Positions 6,612 through 14,713 of a DNA stretch of 21,302 bases are shown one piece after another (position 1 is the first letter of the stretch; every line of letters starts with the position of its first letter). The DNA is taken from the NCBI GenBank assembly GCA_033720955.1, contig JAWWBN010000041.1, forward strand, positions 1-21,302, in the 5' to 3' direction. The notes beneath the pieces were generated by a model. That model was not told the DNA's origin. It worked only from the letters and a program-made list of their open reading frames with translations, and searched no databases. The position numbers were made by a program, and so were the translations under genes. This DNA comes from JAWWBN01 sp033720955 (GTDB taxonomy: Bacteria > Acidobacteriota > Thermoanaerobaculia > Multivoradales > JAHEKO01).

Positions 6612-7518
6612 GGCGACTCCGCCCGGGCAGCCGCTCCTCGAGCTCCTCCAGGGTCCGCGGCCAGTCGTCCCTCAGCAGCCTCGAGAGGGCGCGGTCGGCC
6701 AGCACTCTGCCGCCGGTCTGGCAGCCGGCGCAGTAGTTCGCCTCGTTCTCGGCGTAGACGATCCGCTGCACCGGGGCGCCGCAGGCCGGGCACGGCTCGC
6801 CGTGCTTGCCGTGCACCGCCATCTCGGGGCGGAAGGCGGTGACCTTGGTGGGAAAGCCGTCGCCGGTCTGGGCCCGGAGCCTCTCGACCCATTCGACGAG
6901 GACGGCCCGGGCGGCGCCGTAGAGACGACGGACCTCCTGCGCGGAGAGATCGGCGGTGCGCTTGAAGGGGGACATCCGGGCGCGGTGGAGGATCTCGTCG
7001 GAGTAGGCGTTGCCGATGCCCGAGAGGATCCGCGGGTCGGTGAGGGCGCGCTTGACGGTGTGGTTCTCGCTCGTCAGCGCGGCGGCGAACTCGTCGGCCC
7101 CGGCGTCGAGCACTTCCAGGCCGCCGCGGTCGAAGGGGGCCAGGCCCTCCTCGCCGCGGACCACGTGGAGCGACGCGCGCTTCTTGGTTCCGGCCTCGGT
7201 CAGGAGCAGGGTGCCGTGGTCGAAGTCGAAGGCGGCCTGGCCCAGCCGGCGGGGCAGCTTGGCGCCGGGGTCCTTCCACTGGAAGCGCCCGGCGATCATC
7301 AGGTGGATCACCAGGTGGAGGTCGTCGTCGAGGGCGATGACGATGCGCTTGCCCAGGCGGCGGAGCTCGCGGACGGTCTTGCCCGCGACGGTCGCGAGGG
7401 GCGGGTCCACGCTGCGCAGGAGGAAGGGGCTGCCCAGGCGGACGCCGAGCAGGGGACGTCCGGCCAGGAGGCGGGTGAGGGTCTCGCGGTAGAGCTCTAC
7501 ATCGGGGAGCTCGGGCAT
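6601..7518 (-). CDS. Fpg/Nei family DNA glycosylase/AP lyase
   Basis: The product has 305 residues. It begins MPELPDVE, giving the Pro2 Schiff-base nucleophile and Glu3 of the family, with the conserved Lys57 (RLGKRIV) and an HLMIAGRF motif near 72-79. The helix-two-turn-helix carries SGIGNAYSDEILHRA (about 164-178). The C-terminal zinc finger is complete: C243, C246, C263, C266 with 16 residues between the pairs. These features indicate a bifunctional glycosylase that removes oxidised bases. MPELPD instead of MPELPE, and a tail of about 39 residues past the last zinc Cys, distinguish it from classical MutM; it may be a Nei-like subgroup. There is no Shine-Dalgarno. CAAGAT lies six bases before the ATG, suggesting a leaderless mRNA. 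Confidence 0.9.
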   Translation of the reverse strand: MPELPDVELYRETLTRLLAGRPLLGVRLGSPFLLRSVDPPLATVAGKTVRELRRLGKRIVIALDDDLHLVIHLMIAGRFQWKDPGAKLPRRLGQAAFDFDHGTLLLTEAGTKKRASLHVVRGEEGLAPFDRGGLEVLDAGADEFAAALTSENHTVKRALTDPRILSGIGNAYSDEILHRARMSPFKRTADLSAQEVRRLYGAARAVLVEWVERLRAQTGDGFPTKVTAFRPEMAVHGKHGEPCPACGAPVQRIVYAENEANYCAGCQTGGRVLADRALSRLLRDDWPRTLEELEERLPGRSRPTP

Positions 7519-7721
7519 GGGGGTATCTTGGCAGGTGGGCGGTTCGTCACGAGGGCGGAGCGGAGGCGGAGGAGAAGTGCACTCAGCCGGCGCCCCGTGG
7601 CCGGAGGGGCTTGGCTCGCTCCGCGCGGCGGAAAGGCGATCCGTCGAGCGGTCCGGGCTTGTGGCGGAAGGGCGCTCTCCCGGGCGCTCGGTGCGGGCGG
7701 TCGCGCGTCTCCTCGCCGGGG
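7519..7721. other. intergenic region, no gene seen
   Basis: The 203 bases between the DNA glycosylase start and the DUF362 stop hold the presumed glycosylase promoter next to 7519. They also hold GGAG/GGCGGAG-type short repeats and a doubled GGGCGCTC near 7670-7690. No convincing coding frame, RNA or remnant was recognised. Confidence 0.5.
7525..7530 (-). promoter_or_regulatory. candidate -10 of a leaderless DNA glycosylase mRNA
   Basis: CAAGAT on the minus strand ends six bases before the ATG at 7518, keeping the conserved A2 and T6 of a bacterial -10. No -35 is evident. With transcription starting about seven bases downstream, the mRNA would begin at or within the start codon. This is the weakest of the three similar cases. 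Confidence 0.3.
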
Positions 7722-8738
7722 CTACTGTGTCTCGGCGTCGCGGAAGCGGCGGGTGTAGGGGTGGTCGACCAGGGTGAAGGGGCGGGCCAGGGAGTCGATG
7801 CGCTCGCCGCGCTGCTCGATGGCTCGGCTCGCGATCGGGCCCAGGCCGGCCTCCGGGGCGCGGGCCAGGTAGGGGATGCGGAAGGGGTCGAAGCCCATCA
7901 GACGGGCGGCGGTGGCGTCGACGGCCGGCAGGTTGACGCCCGCCACCACCAGCCCCGAGGCCACAGGGGTGCCCATGATCGGGCCGTCGCCCTCCATCGC
8001 CACGACGCCGTCCACCAGGGCCAGGGTGGCACGCACCGCCCGGTTCACGTCCAGGATGGAGGGGGTGATCCCCACGGTGTGGAGGACGTTCTTGGGCCAG
8101 CCGTAGCAGATGCCGGGCATCACTCCGAAGAGGTTCTTCATGGACAGCGTGACGCCCACCCAGTGGTGAGTCTTGAGCTTGGGCAGCGAGACCACGATGT
8201 CGGCCCGGCCGAGGGTGCGCGGCAGGAAGAGGTGGGAGAGGCCGGCGAAGCCGCCGTCGTTCCGGACCGCGTAGACGTCGTCGTGGTTGAGATCCACGAA
8301 GGTCAGCCCGGCCTCCGCGAGCATGCCCTCGAAGCCGGACTGCTCCAGCACCAGGTAGCTGTCCCGCACGTGCCCCTGCCCCTCGGCGACGAAGACCTCC
8401 GCCGCGTCCAGGCTTCGAAAGACCTCGGCCGCGGCGCGGACGAAGGTGGGATGGGTGTTGACGTGGGGGGCCTCCGGGGCGGGCTCGACCAGGTTCGGCT
8501 TGAGCAGCACGCGGCGACCCCGCACCTCGCCGCGCCCGAAGCCGATCTCCAGCAGGGCGTCGCGCAGGATGGGCTCCAGCGAGCCGTCGTAGGCTCCGGC
8601 GCGGGCCACCACCACCGGCTCGCGGGGACCGGCGCAGGAGAGCATCCCGGTCGCCGCCAGCCCGGCGGCGCCGCCGGCGGCGGCCAGGAGCTCGCGCCGG
8701 GTCAGTCGGCTCGCCCGATCCGCCCGCGGCCCCCTCAC
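7722..8738 (-). CDS. Tat-exported DUF362 family protein
   Basis: The product has 338 residues. I chose GTG 8738 because a GGGAGGGGG purine tract precedes it and its GTGA overlaps the upstream gene's stop by four bases; longer frames lack coding character. Residues 10-35 are a twin-arginine signal (RLTRRELLAAAGGAAG) running into LSCAG, which may be a lipobox. The mature domain matches DUF362: RRVLLKPNLVEPAP, NTHPTFVRAAAEVFRS, then a central SLPKLKTHHWVGVTLSMKN and KNLFGVMPG. A C-terminal 'VNLPAVDATAARLMGFDP' block follows. DUF362 proteins are often iron-sulfur or redox associated, but no ferredoxin-type Cys cluster is visible, so the activity is unknown. It is co-transcribed with the squalene-cyclase-repeat gene upstream. 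Confidence 0.88.
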   Translation of the reverse strand: MRGPRADRASRLTRRELLAAAGGAAGLAATGMLSCAGPREPVVVARAGAYDGSLEPILRDALLEIGFGRGEVRGRRVLLKPNLVEPAPEAPHVNTHPTFVRAAAEVFRSLDAAEVFVAEGQGHVRDSYLVLEQSGFEGMLAEAGLTFVDLNHDDVYAVRNDGGFAGLSHLFLPRTLGRADIVVSLPKLKTHHWVGVTLSMKNLFGVMPGICYGWPKNVLHTVGITPSILDVNRAVRATLALVDGVVAMEGDGPIMGTPVASGLVVAGVNLPAVDATAARLMGFDPFRIPYLARAPEAGLGPIASRAIEQRGERIDSLARPFTLVDHPYTRRFRDAETQ

Positions 8739-9640
8739 GACACCCCCTCCCGCGCGCCGGCCGGCGAGAGCAGTCCCGCCGGGTCCGCCGCGAGCAGCGG
8801 AATGGCGATCTCGAGGGTGGTCTCGTGGGGGAGCATCCGTTCCGCGGTCTCCGCCAGCCAGCGATCGGCCTCGGGCGGGCGCCGGCCCCAGGCGGTCAGA
8901 CCGATCAGGCCCCAGCCGAGCGAGCGGCCGGTGCGGATCCTGGGCAGCAGGGCCGTCAGCCAGGCGACGGCGCCGTCGCCGCCCTCCCCCTCGTGGCCCG
9001 CAGCGGCCAGGGCCGCGAGGGCCAGCCCGGTGGCGGCGGGCTGGGCGCGCAGCGCCGTGCCGAAGACCGAGCTGTTGCCGTAGTTCCATCCCCCCGAGGG
9101 CACCTGACGATCGAGCACCAGCTCGACCCCCTCGGCGACCCGGGGATGCTCGACGTAGCCCTGGCGACAGAGGGCCAGGATCGCCCAGGCGGTGGGCTCG
9201 AGCCAGGAGTGGGTGCCCTCCACCCACGGCCATCCGGCCAGGGTGGTGTCGTGCTCCTCGGGCTGATCCGGCTCGGGCTCCCAGGTCCGACCCCTGACGG
9301 CCAGGAGCCAGCGGACCGCTCTCTCCACCTCGTCCCCGAAGCCGCCGACGACGCTCCAGAGGATGGCGGCCAGCGCGGTGGGCCAGTAGGGGCGGCGGAG
9401 CCGGGCCGTGACCCCCAGAGGCCCGTCCGCCGACTGCAGACCGCCGAGCCACCGGCAGGTCGCCGCGGCGGCCTGCCGCGTCTCGTCGGCACCGGTGGGC
9501 TCGGCCGAGGCCAGAAGCGCGAGGGCGGCCAGCACCGAAGGCTCGACGGCGCTCTCGCCTCCGGCTCGGTAGCCCCAGCCCTCGCCGGGCCGTCTCGCCG
9601 CCACGAGCCTGCGACGGACCTCCTCCGTCCAGGAAGGCAT
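8735..9640 (-). CDS. prenyltransferase/squalene-cyclase repeat protein
   Basis: The product has 301 residues from ATG 9640. It is an all-helical alpha/alpha-barrel type protein built of repeats such as AAATCRWLGGLQSADGPLG, AVRWLLAVRG, VELVLDRQVPSGGWNYGNSS and a terminal GWGLIGLTAW. The GGWNYG block is a typical QW-like repeat of the prenyltransferase/squalene oxidase repeat superfamily. At 301 residues it is half the length of a true triterpene cyclase (about 630), and no DxDD catalytic motif is visible, so I do not call it a cyclase. There is no signal peptide. It overlaps the DUF362 gene by four bases, implying a shared function, unknown. TAGAGT lies seven bases before the ATG with no Shine-Dalgarno, suggesting leaderless expression. 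Confidence 0.82.
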   Translation of the reverse strand: MPSWTEEVRRRLVAARRPGEGWGYRAGGESAVEPSVLAALALLASAEPTGADETRQAAAATCRWLGGLQSADGPLGVTARLRRPYWPTALAAILWSVVGGFGDEVERAVRWLLAVRGRTWEPEPDQPEEHDTTLAGWPWVEGTHSWLEPTAWAILALCRQGYVEHPRVAEGVELVLDRQVPSGGWNYGNSSVFGTALRAQPAATGLALAALAAAGHEGEGGDGAVAWLTALLPRIRTGRSLGWGLIGLTAWGRRPPEADRWLAETAERMLPHETTLEIAIPLLAADPAGLLSPAGAREGVS

Positions 9641-9647
9641 CGCGGCA

Positions 9648-9653
9648 ACTCTA
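9648..9653 (-). promoter_or_regulatory. candidate -10 of a leaderless mRNA for the repeat-protein/DUF362 operon
   Basis: TAGAGT on the minus strand (TAnnnT) ends seven bases before the ATG at 9640. No Shine-Dalgarno intervenes, so transcription would begin at or beside the start codon. No clear -35 was found. Confidence 0.4.
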
Positions 9654-9730
9654 CTCGACGGCCGATGCCAGCCGACGGCACCAGGCCCCGACTCCGCCGG
9701 CCGCGGCCTCGAAGGGGGGTCGGAGGACGC

Positions 9731-11842
9731 CTACTCCGCCGGCGCCACCCGGATGCGGACGTCGAGGGCCTTGGCGTTGGCCCGGTCCGGCGCCGCCAGG
9801 AACGGGTTGACGTCGAGCTCGACGATCCGCGGGTGACGCTGGGCGAGCTGGGCGATCCTCATCTGCACCTCGCGCAGCAGGGCGAGATCGGCGCCGGCCT
9901 CGCCGCGGATTCCCTCGAGGATCGGGTAGCCGCGGATGCCGCGGATCATCTCGTCGGCCTCCGCCTCGGTGAGCGGGATGACGCCGAACCGGACGTCGTT
10001 GATGACCTCGACGTAGCGGCCGCCCAGCCCGAACATCAGGAGCGGTCCGAAGCGCGGATCGGTGGAGAGCCCGAAGATCACCTCGTGCCCGCCGGCGAGC
10101 ATCTCCTGCACCAGGAAGCCCTCGAAGCGGAGCCCCTCGCGCGCCAGCGCCTCCTCGATGCCGCGTGCCGCCTCGCGCACCGCGGTGGCGTCCTCCAGGC
10201 CCAGCCGCACCCCGCCCACGTCGCTCTTGTGGACGAGATCCTCCGCCTCGGCCTTGAGGGCCACCGGGTATCCCAGCTCCTCGGCGGCGGCGACCGCCGC
10301 CTCCGCGTCGGCCGCGCTCCGCCGTCCGGCGACCGGAATGCCGTACAGCTCCAGCACGCGGTAGGCGTCCTCGGCCGCGAGCTGCCCCTCCGCCACCGTG
10401 GCCAGCCGCCGGGCGACCTCCTCGTCGTCGACCTCGAACTCGGGCGGCGCCGGATCCAGCGGCCGCTCGCGCCAGGCGGCGTAGCTCCGGAGCTGCGCCA
10501 GCGCCCGCGCCGCCGATTCGGGGAAGCGGTAGACGGGCGGCAGGTCGCTCCGCCCCTTGATCTCCTCGTAGAAGTCCTCCTCCGCCATCATCACCGCGAG
10601 CACCGGCTTGTGCGACCCGGCGGCCGTCTCGCCGATGGCGTCGATGACGTCGATGGGCCGGGTCAGGAGCGGGGTGACGTTGATCGCCAGCACCATGTCG
10701 ACCTGGGGGTCGGCGAGCACCGCGGCCAGGGTGTGCCGGTAGGCCTGCGGATCGGCGGAGGCGATCATGTCCACCGGGTTGGCGACGCTCGCCTCGGCCG
10801 GCAGGTGGCGGGCCAAGGTGTCGCGCGTGGCCTCCGAGAGCTCGGCGATCTCGAGCCCCAGGTTGACGCAGGCGTCGGTGGCCATGATGGCCGGCCCGCC
10901 GGCGTTGGTGACGATGCCCACCCGGTCGCCCCCCGGCGGCGGGCAGCGGTCGAAGGCGCGCGCCATGTCGAAGAGCTCGTTGATGGTGTTGGCGCGCAGC
11001 ACGCCGCAGTGGTCGAGAAAGGTCGACACGGTGACGTCGGCGCCGGCGATCGCCCCGGTGTGGCTGGAGGCGGCGCGCGCCCCCTCCTCGGTGCGGCCCG
11101 ACTTGACCATCAGGATGGGCTTGACCCGCCCGATCCGCTTGGCGATCGCCGTGACGCGCCGCGGATCGCCGAACGACTCGAGGTACATGCAGATCACCCG
11201 GGTGGCGTCGTCGTGCTCCCAGTGCTCCAGCAGGTCGTTGCCGGTGACGTCGGCCTTGTTCCCCATGGAGGCGAACTGGGTCAGACCGATCCCCAGGTCG
11301 GCGGCGGCGATCAGGATCGCCACCCCCAGGGCGCCCGACTGGCTGACGAAGCCGATGGAGCCGCGTCGCGCCCGGACCGGGGCGAAGGTGGCGTCCATCG
11401 ACACCTCGGGGTCGCTGTTGATGACCCCCATGCAGTTGGGTCCGATCATGCGGATGCCGGCGGCCTCGACCAGCTCCACCAGCTCGCGCTCGAGGGCGGC
11501 GCCGCGCTCGCCGGTCTCGGCGAAGCCGGCGGTGATCACCACCAGGCCCCGGACCCCCTTGTCGATGCATTCGCGCACCACCCCCGGCACCAGGTCTCGC
11601 GGCACCGCCACCACGGCCAGGTCCACCGGATCGGGGATGGCCCCGACGCTGGGATAGGCCTTCAGCGAGTGGACCACCGACGCCTTCGGGTTGACCGGGA
11701 AGATGGCGCCGTTGAACTCGCCGAAGATCAGGTTGTGGAGCAGGGCGTAGCCGATGGAGGAGCGGTCGCGGGAGGCGCCGATCACGGCGATGGAGCGGGG
11801 CGAGAAGATGGGGTCGAGAGAGCGCTCGGCGGAGGGGGTCAT
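9731..11842 (-). CDS. ADP-forming acyl-CoA synthetase (acetate-CoA ligase type), fused alpha-beta
   Basis: The product has 703 residues from ATG 11842, the usual place before the first motif FSPRSIAVIGASR (CoA-binding Rossmann fold, about residues 12-140). Next come IGPNCMGVIN and GFVSQSGALG (succinyl-CoA-synthetase-like domain). The phospho-accepting histidine lies in SSHTGAIAG (H261). The second half is the ATP-grasp beta part (about 480-703), with YPVALKAEAEDLVHKSDVGG and a C-terminal 'VELDVNPFLA' metal/ATP motif. The enzyme interconverts acyl-CoA + ADP + Pi and acid + CoA + ATP. Length and order fit the one-chain NDP-forming class without an added acetyltransferase domain. The substrate is unknown. 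A TTGCCG-N18-TACTCT promoter abuts the start, with no Shine-Dalgarno. Confidence 0.93.
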   Translation of the reverse strand: MTPSAERSLDPIFSPRSIAVIGASRDRSSIGYALLHNLIFGEFNGAIFPVNPKASVVHSLKAYPSVGAIPDPVDLAVVAVPRDLVPGVVRECIDKGVRGLVVITAGFAETGERGAALERELVELVEAAGIRMIGPNCMGVINSDPEVSMDATFAPVRARRGSIGFVSQSGALGVAILIAAADLGIGLTQFASMGNKADVTGNDLLEHWEHDDATRVICMYLESFGDPRRVTAIAKRIGRVKPILMVKSGRTEEGARAASSHTGAIAGADVTVSTFLDHCGVLRANTINELFDMARAFDRCPPPGGDRVGIVTNAGGPAIMATDACVNLGLEIAELSEATRDTLARHLPAEASVANPVDMIASADPQAYRHTLAAVLADPQVDMVLAINVTPLLTRPIDVIDAIGETAAGSHKPVLAVMMAEEDFYEEIKGRSDLPPVYRFPESAARALAQLRSYAAWRERPLDPAPPEFEVDDEEVARRLATVAEGQLAAEDAYRVLELYGIPVAGRRSAADAEAAVAAAEELGYPVALKAEAEDLVHKSDVGGVRLGLEDATAVREAARGIEEALAREGLRFEGFLVQEMLAGGHEVIFGLSTDPRFGPLLMFGLGGRYVEVINDVRFGVIPLTEAEADEMIRGIRGYPILEGIRGEAGADLALLREVQMRIAQLAQRHPRIVELDVNPFLAAPDRANAKALDVRIRVAPAE

Positions 11843-11849
11843 CGACGCG

Positions 11850-11879
11850 AGAGTACCGGCGGCCGGCGGCGCCCGGCAA
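11850..11879 (-). promoter_or_regulatory. candidate promoter of a leaderless acyl-CoA synthetase mRNA
   Basis: On the minus strand TTGCCG (11879-11874) and TACTCT (11855-11850) are 18 bases apart. TACTCT ends seven bases before the ATG at 11842. This is the best-formed of three similar start-proximal promoters in the window. Confidence 0.45.
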
Positions 11880-11992
11880 TCGCGGGCAAGGGGGGGCGCC
11901 GGTGACGAATCGGGCCGCCGGCCGCCGGTAGACGACAGATCTTCCTCCAGACCGTACGACGAGCCCGTCCCCATTCGGAGGTGGGTGCCGCT

Positions 11993-12073
11993 GTGCGCCT
12001 GCGTCCGCGACGACACGCGGTCCTGGTGCTGGCCGCCTGGTGGCTGGCCTCGCGGCGCCGCGCCAAGGGATAG
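11993..12073 (+). CDS. possible 26-residue single-TM ORF
   Basis: In the 244-base gap between two minus-strand genes, GTG 11993 opens a 26-codon plus-strand frame. It has an Arg-rich start, a hydrophobic core AVLVLAAWWLA, and a basic end (SRRRAKG), with high third-position GC. GGAGG at 11977-11981 lies 11 bases upstream, rather far. An adjacent CGCGGCGCCGCG palindrome (12051-12062) is inside the frame. It could be a small membrane peptide, the scar of a former gene, or chance. Confidence 0.2.
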   Translation: MRLRPRRHAVLVLAAWWLASRRRAKG

Positions 12074-12086
12074 CAGCGGCCTTCGC

Positions 12087-14663
12087 TCAGGAGGCGGGGA
12101 GCCGCGCCGCGAGGGCCCTGAGGGTCTTGCCCAGCGCCGAGCGGCGCTTCGCCGCGATCTCGTCGGCGGGGGCCTCCGCCGTGACCGACGCCGCGAGGGT
12201 CTCGAGCTCGGCCGCGAGGCTGTCGCCGTCGCCGCCCTCCGCCAGGAGTCGCTCCGCCCGGGCCAGGGCCGTCTCGAGCTCGGTCGCGCGCAGCTCGGCG
12301 ACCGCCTCGCTCCGGCGGAGCTGGTCCAGGTACGCCCGGGCGACCACGGGCTCGGCCGGCCAGGTCACCTGGAGCTGCTGCTGCGGGTTGAAGACGCCGC
12401 CGTAGTCGGCCAGCGCCGCGGCGGCGATCTCGCTCTCGGAGAGGTGCTCGCTGGGCACCAGCTTCAGGACGTCGATGCCGCGCGCGATCTCGGTGCCGTA
12501 GATGCGACCGCGATACCAGTAGGTGGACCAGAAGCCGGCCAGCACCAGCTTCTTCTCGTCGAGGGGGCCGCGATCGAAGAAGGCGATCTCGACCGGTCTC
12601 GCCGAGTCGGTGAAGTCCACCACCGAGAGGCCGCCCTGGTACCAGGCCTGGACGAAGATGTCGCGGCCCGGCACCGGGATGATGGAGCCGTTGTGCGCGA
12701 CGCAGTTCTCCTCTTCGAGCTGCGGCGCCGGCATCTTGTAGTAGCCGCGAAACTCGAGCTTCCCGTCCACGATGTCGTAGATCGCGTCGGCCCCCCAGTC
12801 GAGGGGGTCGTAGGCGCGGCAGCGGGGCCGCATGCCACCGCCCCACTCGTCGGTGAAGATGATCTTGGTGCCGTCGTTGTTGAAGGTCGCCGAGTGCCAG
12901 TAGGCGAAGCCCCTGTCCACCACCTCGTCGATCCGCCGCGGATTCAACGGGTCGGAGATGTCGAAGAGGATGCCGTTGCCCGAGCAGGCGCCGCCGGCGA
13001 TCCCCCGCTCGGGGAAGACGGTGATGTCGTGGCACTGGTCCGTCTTGCGGGTCCTCTGGGTGTGGTCTCCGTGGTCGCCGCCGCGCCAGAGCCCGGCGAG
13101 AATCCCGGTCTCGGGATCGGCGAAGACGGCCGGGCTGGCGACCACCCGGGCCTCGGCCGGCCGCTCCACCGGGATCTCGATGACGTCGATGCGAAAGAGC
13201 GCGGTGCGCGGGTCGCCCGGGGTCTCGTCGTAGCAGCCCGGCAGCTCCTCCTCCTCGCGCACCGAGCTGGTGCCGGAGTTGTAGACGAGGATGGTGTCGT
13301 CGTCGCCGTGCCCTTCCATGTGGGGACCGGAGACCACCGAGTGGGTGTGGGAGCCGCGGCAGGTCTGCACCGCGCCGACCTGGACGGGCCGCTCGAGGTC
13401 GCTGATGTCGAAGATCCTAAGGCCCCGGAACCGCTCGTCGCTGACGTCCCTGGCGACGCCCTCGAGGCCGCAGTCGACCCGGCCACGGGTCTGCTCGACC
13501 GACATGATCAGCAGGTGGCCGACGATGGAGACGTCGCCCTGGCCGCCCGGGCAGACGACCGAGCTCCGGAGCTCGGGCACCCCGTCGTCGGACAGCCGGT
13601 AGACGTTGAAGCCGTGGTAGTTGCCGGCCACCATCACGTCGCCGGCGAAGGCGATGTCCGTGTTGGCGAAGGAGAGCAGGGGCGATCGCCGCCACTCCCC
13701 CTCGTCGTCGTCCTCCTCCTTCTCGCCCCCGTCGTCCTCGCCCTCGGGCGCTTCGGCGGTCTCCTCGCCCTCGGGCGCTTCGGCGGCCTCCTCGCCCCCG
13801 GCAGCTTCGGCCGGCTCCCCGGCGTCGGTCCCCTTCTTCTTGCCGCCGTCCTTCTTGGGTCGGTCGGGCGGCAGACCGGCCGGGTTGGCGGGATCGAAGA
13901 AGCCGGGAGGCTTGGGCAGCGCGGCCACCAGCTCCAGGTTCGAGATCGCCTGGCCCGCGTCGCGGAACCCGGGCGCCAGAGCGGCGCGGGGATCGTCGGA
14001 GAGGGAGACGAGCAACGCGTTCATGCGCTCGATCTCGGCCTCCTGGTCGTTGGTGACGTCGGAGGTGAACTCGAAGAGGGTGGGGTCGTAGGCCGACCCG
14101 GGCTGCTCCAGCAGCTCTTCGACCATCTTCACCGCGCCCTCGTGGTGGGCGATCATGAGCTTCAGGAAGAGCCGGTCGAAGTCGATGCCGGAGGCCGCCG
14201 CGAGCTCCGCCATCTGCTCCGGAGTCGCCATTCCGGCCATCTTGTGGTCGGTGTGCATCGCGTCGTGCGCGGTCGGGTCGGGGACCCGCTCGCCGCGCTC
14301 GGAGAGCCACCGCTGCATGAACTCGATCTCGTCCTTCTGGGAGGCGTCGATCCGGCCGGCCACCTCGATGAGCTCGGGCCGGTTGGTGCGGTCGGCCACC
14401 AGCTCCGCCATCTCCAACGCCTGGTGGTGGTGGGGGATCATGTCCTGCAGGAACTCGACGTCGGCCGGCGAGTAGCTGGTGTCGGCGATCTCGATCGCCT
14501 GGTCCGCGCTGAGCTCCCGCGCCGGCTCGCCCGGCGGCCCCGGGTGCACGATGGGCGGCTGCGCCGCGGCGGGGGCCGCGAAGGCGACCGCGAGGGCGGC
14601 CGCGGAGAGCTGCCGGCCGACCCCGCGGAGGGGGTGGCGGAGGGAGTCGGGGATCGCGGTCAT
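12087..14663 (-). CDS. secreted DUF305 / LVIVD beta-propeller fusion protein
   Basis: The product has 858 residues. CAGGAG eight to nine bases before ATG 14663 supports the start. Residues 1-35 are a signal peptide ending AAAQ. A DUF305 ferritin-like helical domain (about 50-235) has the paired His motifs IPHHHQALEMAEL (H78-80) and IAHHEGAVKM (H173-174), which in related proteins are linked to copper or metal binding. An acidic, repeat-built linker follows (about 270-325, AEAPEGEE units). Then comes a large beta-propeller-like part (about 330-730) with LVIVD-type repeats such as GNYHGFNVYRLS, RGLRIFDISDLERP, GNGILFDISDPLNP and GGLSVVDFTDSARP. The tail (about 740-858) is helical and rich in Ala/Glu/Arg. 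It probably acts outside the cytoplasm. The domain fusion is unusual in my experience; function is unknown. Confidence 0.88.
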   Translation of the reverse strand: MTAIPDSLRHPLRGVGRQLSAAALAVAFAAPAAAQPPIVHPGPPGEPARELSADQAIEIADTSYSPADVEFLQDMIPHHHQALEMAELVADRTNRPELIEVAGRIDASQKDEIEFMQRWLSERGERVPDPTAHDAMHTDHKMAGMATPEQMAELAAASGIDFDRLFLKLMIAHHEGAVKMVEELLEQPGSAYDPTLFEFTSDVTNDQEAEIERMNALLVSLSDDPRAALAPGFRDAGQAISNLELVAALPKPPGFFDPANPAGLPPDRPKKDGGKKKGTDAGEPAEAAGGEEAAEAPEGEETAEAPEGEDDGGEKEEDDDEGEWRRSPLLSFANTDIAFAGDVMVAGNYHGFNVYRLSDDGVPELRSSVVCPGGQGDVSIVGHLLIMSVEQTRGRVDCGLEGVARDVSDERFRGLRIFDISDLERPVQVGAVQTCRGSHTHSVVSGPHMEGHGDDDTILVYNSGTSSVREEEELPGCYDETPGDPRTALFRIDVIEIPVERPAEARVVASPAVFADPETGILAGLWRGGDHGDHTQRTRKTDQCHDITVFPERGIAGGACSGNGILFDISDPLNPRRIDEVVDRGFAYWHSATFNNDGTKIIFTDEWGGGMRPRCRAYDPLDWGADAIYDIVDGKLEFRGYYKMPAPQLEEENCVAHNGSIIPVPGRDIFVQAWYQGGLSVVDFTDSARPVEIAFFDRGPLDEKKLVLAGFWSTYWYRGRIYGTEIARGIDVLKLVPSEHLSESEIAAAALADYGGVFNPQQQLQVTWPAEPVVARAYLDQLRRSEAVAELRATELETALARAERLLAEGGDGDSLAAELETLAASVTAEAPADEIAAKRRSALGKTLRALAARLPAS
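13735..13815 (-). repeat. 27-bp tandem repeat in the acidic linker
   Basis: Two units, 13735-13761 and 13762-13788, differ at one base of 27. A third, more diverged copy follows (13789-13815). Each unit encodes a nine-residue AEAPEGEET-like block, so copy-number change keeps the reading frame and only alters linker length. Confidence 0.75.
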
Positions 14664-14713
14664 GCGTGGGCTCCTGGCCTGGGAAGATGGAATCGAGTCG
14701 GGTCGGCCGGAAG

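Noticed and set aside
7519..7721. Short repeats and a GCCCC/GGGGC stem as a possible small RNA or terminator
   Set aside because: Stem is only five pairs with no T-tract, and such short matches are expected by chance in DNA this GC-rich.
8735..9640. Squalene-hopene cyclase
   Set aside because: Half the usual length and no DxDD motif. Only the repeat superfamily can be supported.
8825..11905. Plus-strand open frame of about 1,026 codons opposite the acyl-CoA synthetase and repeat-protein genes
   Set aside because: Antisense shadow: composition dominated by Gly, Arg, Asp, Val and His with no recognisable domain, while the opposite strand encodes clear families.
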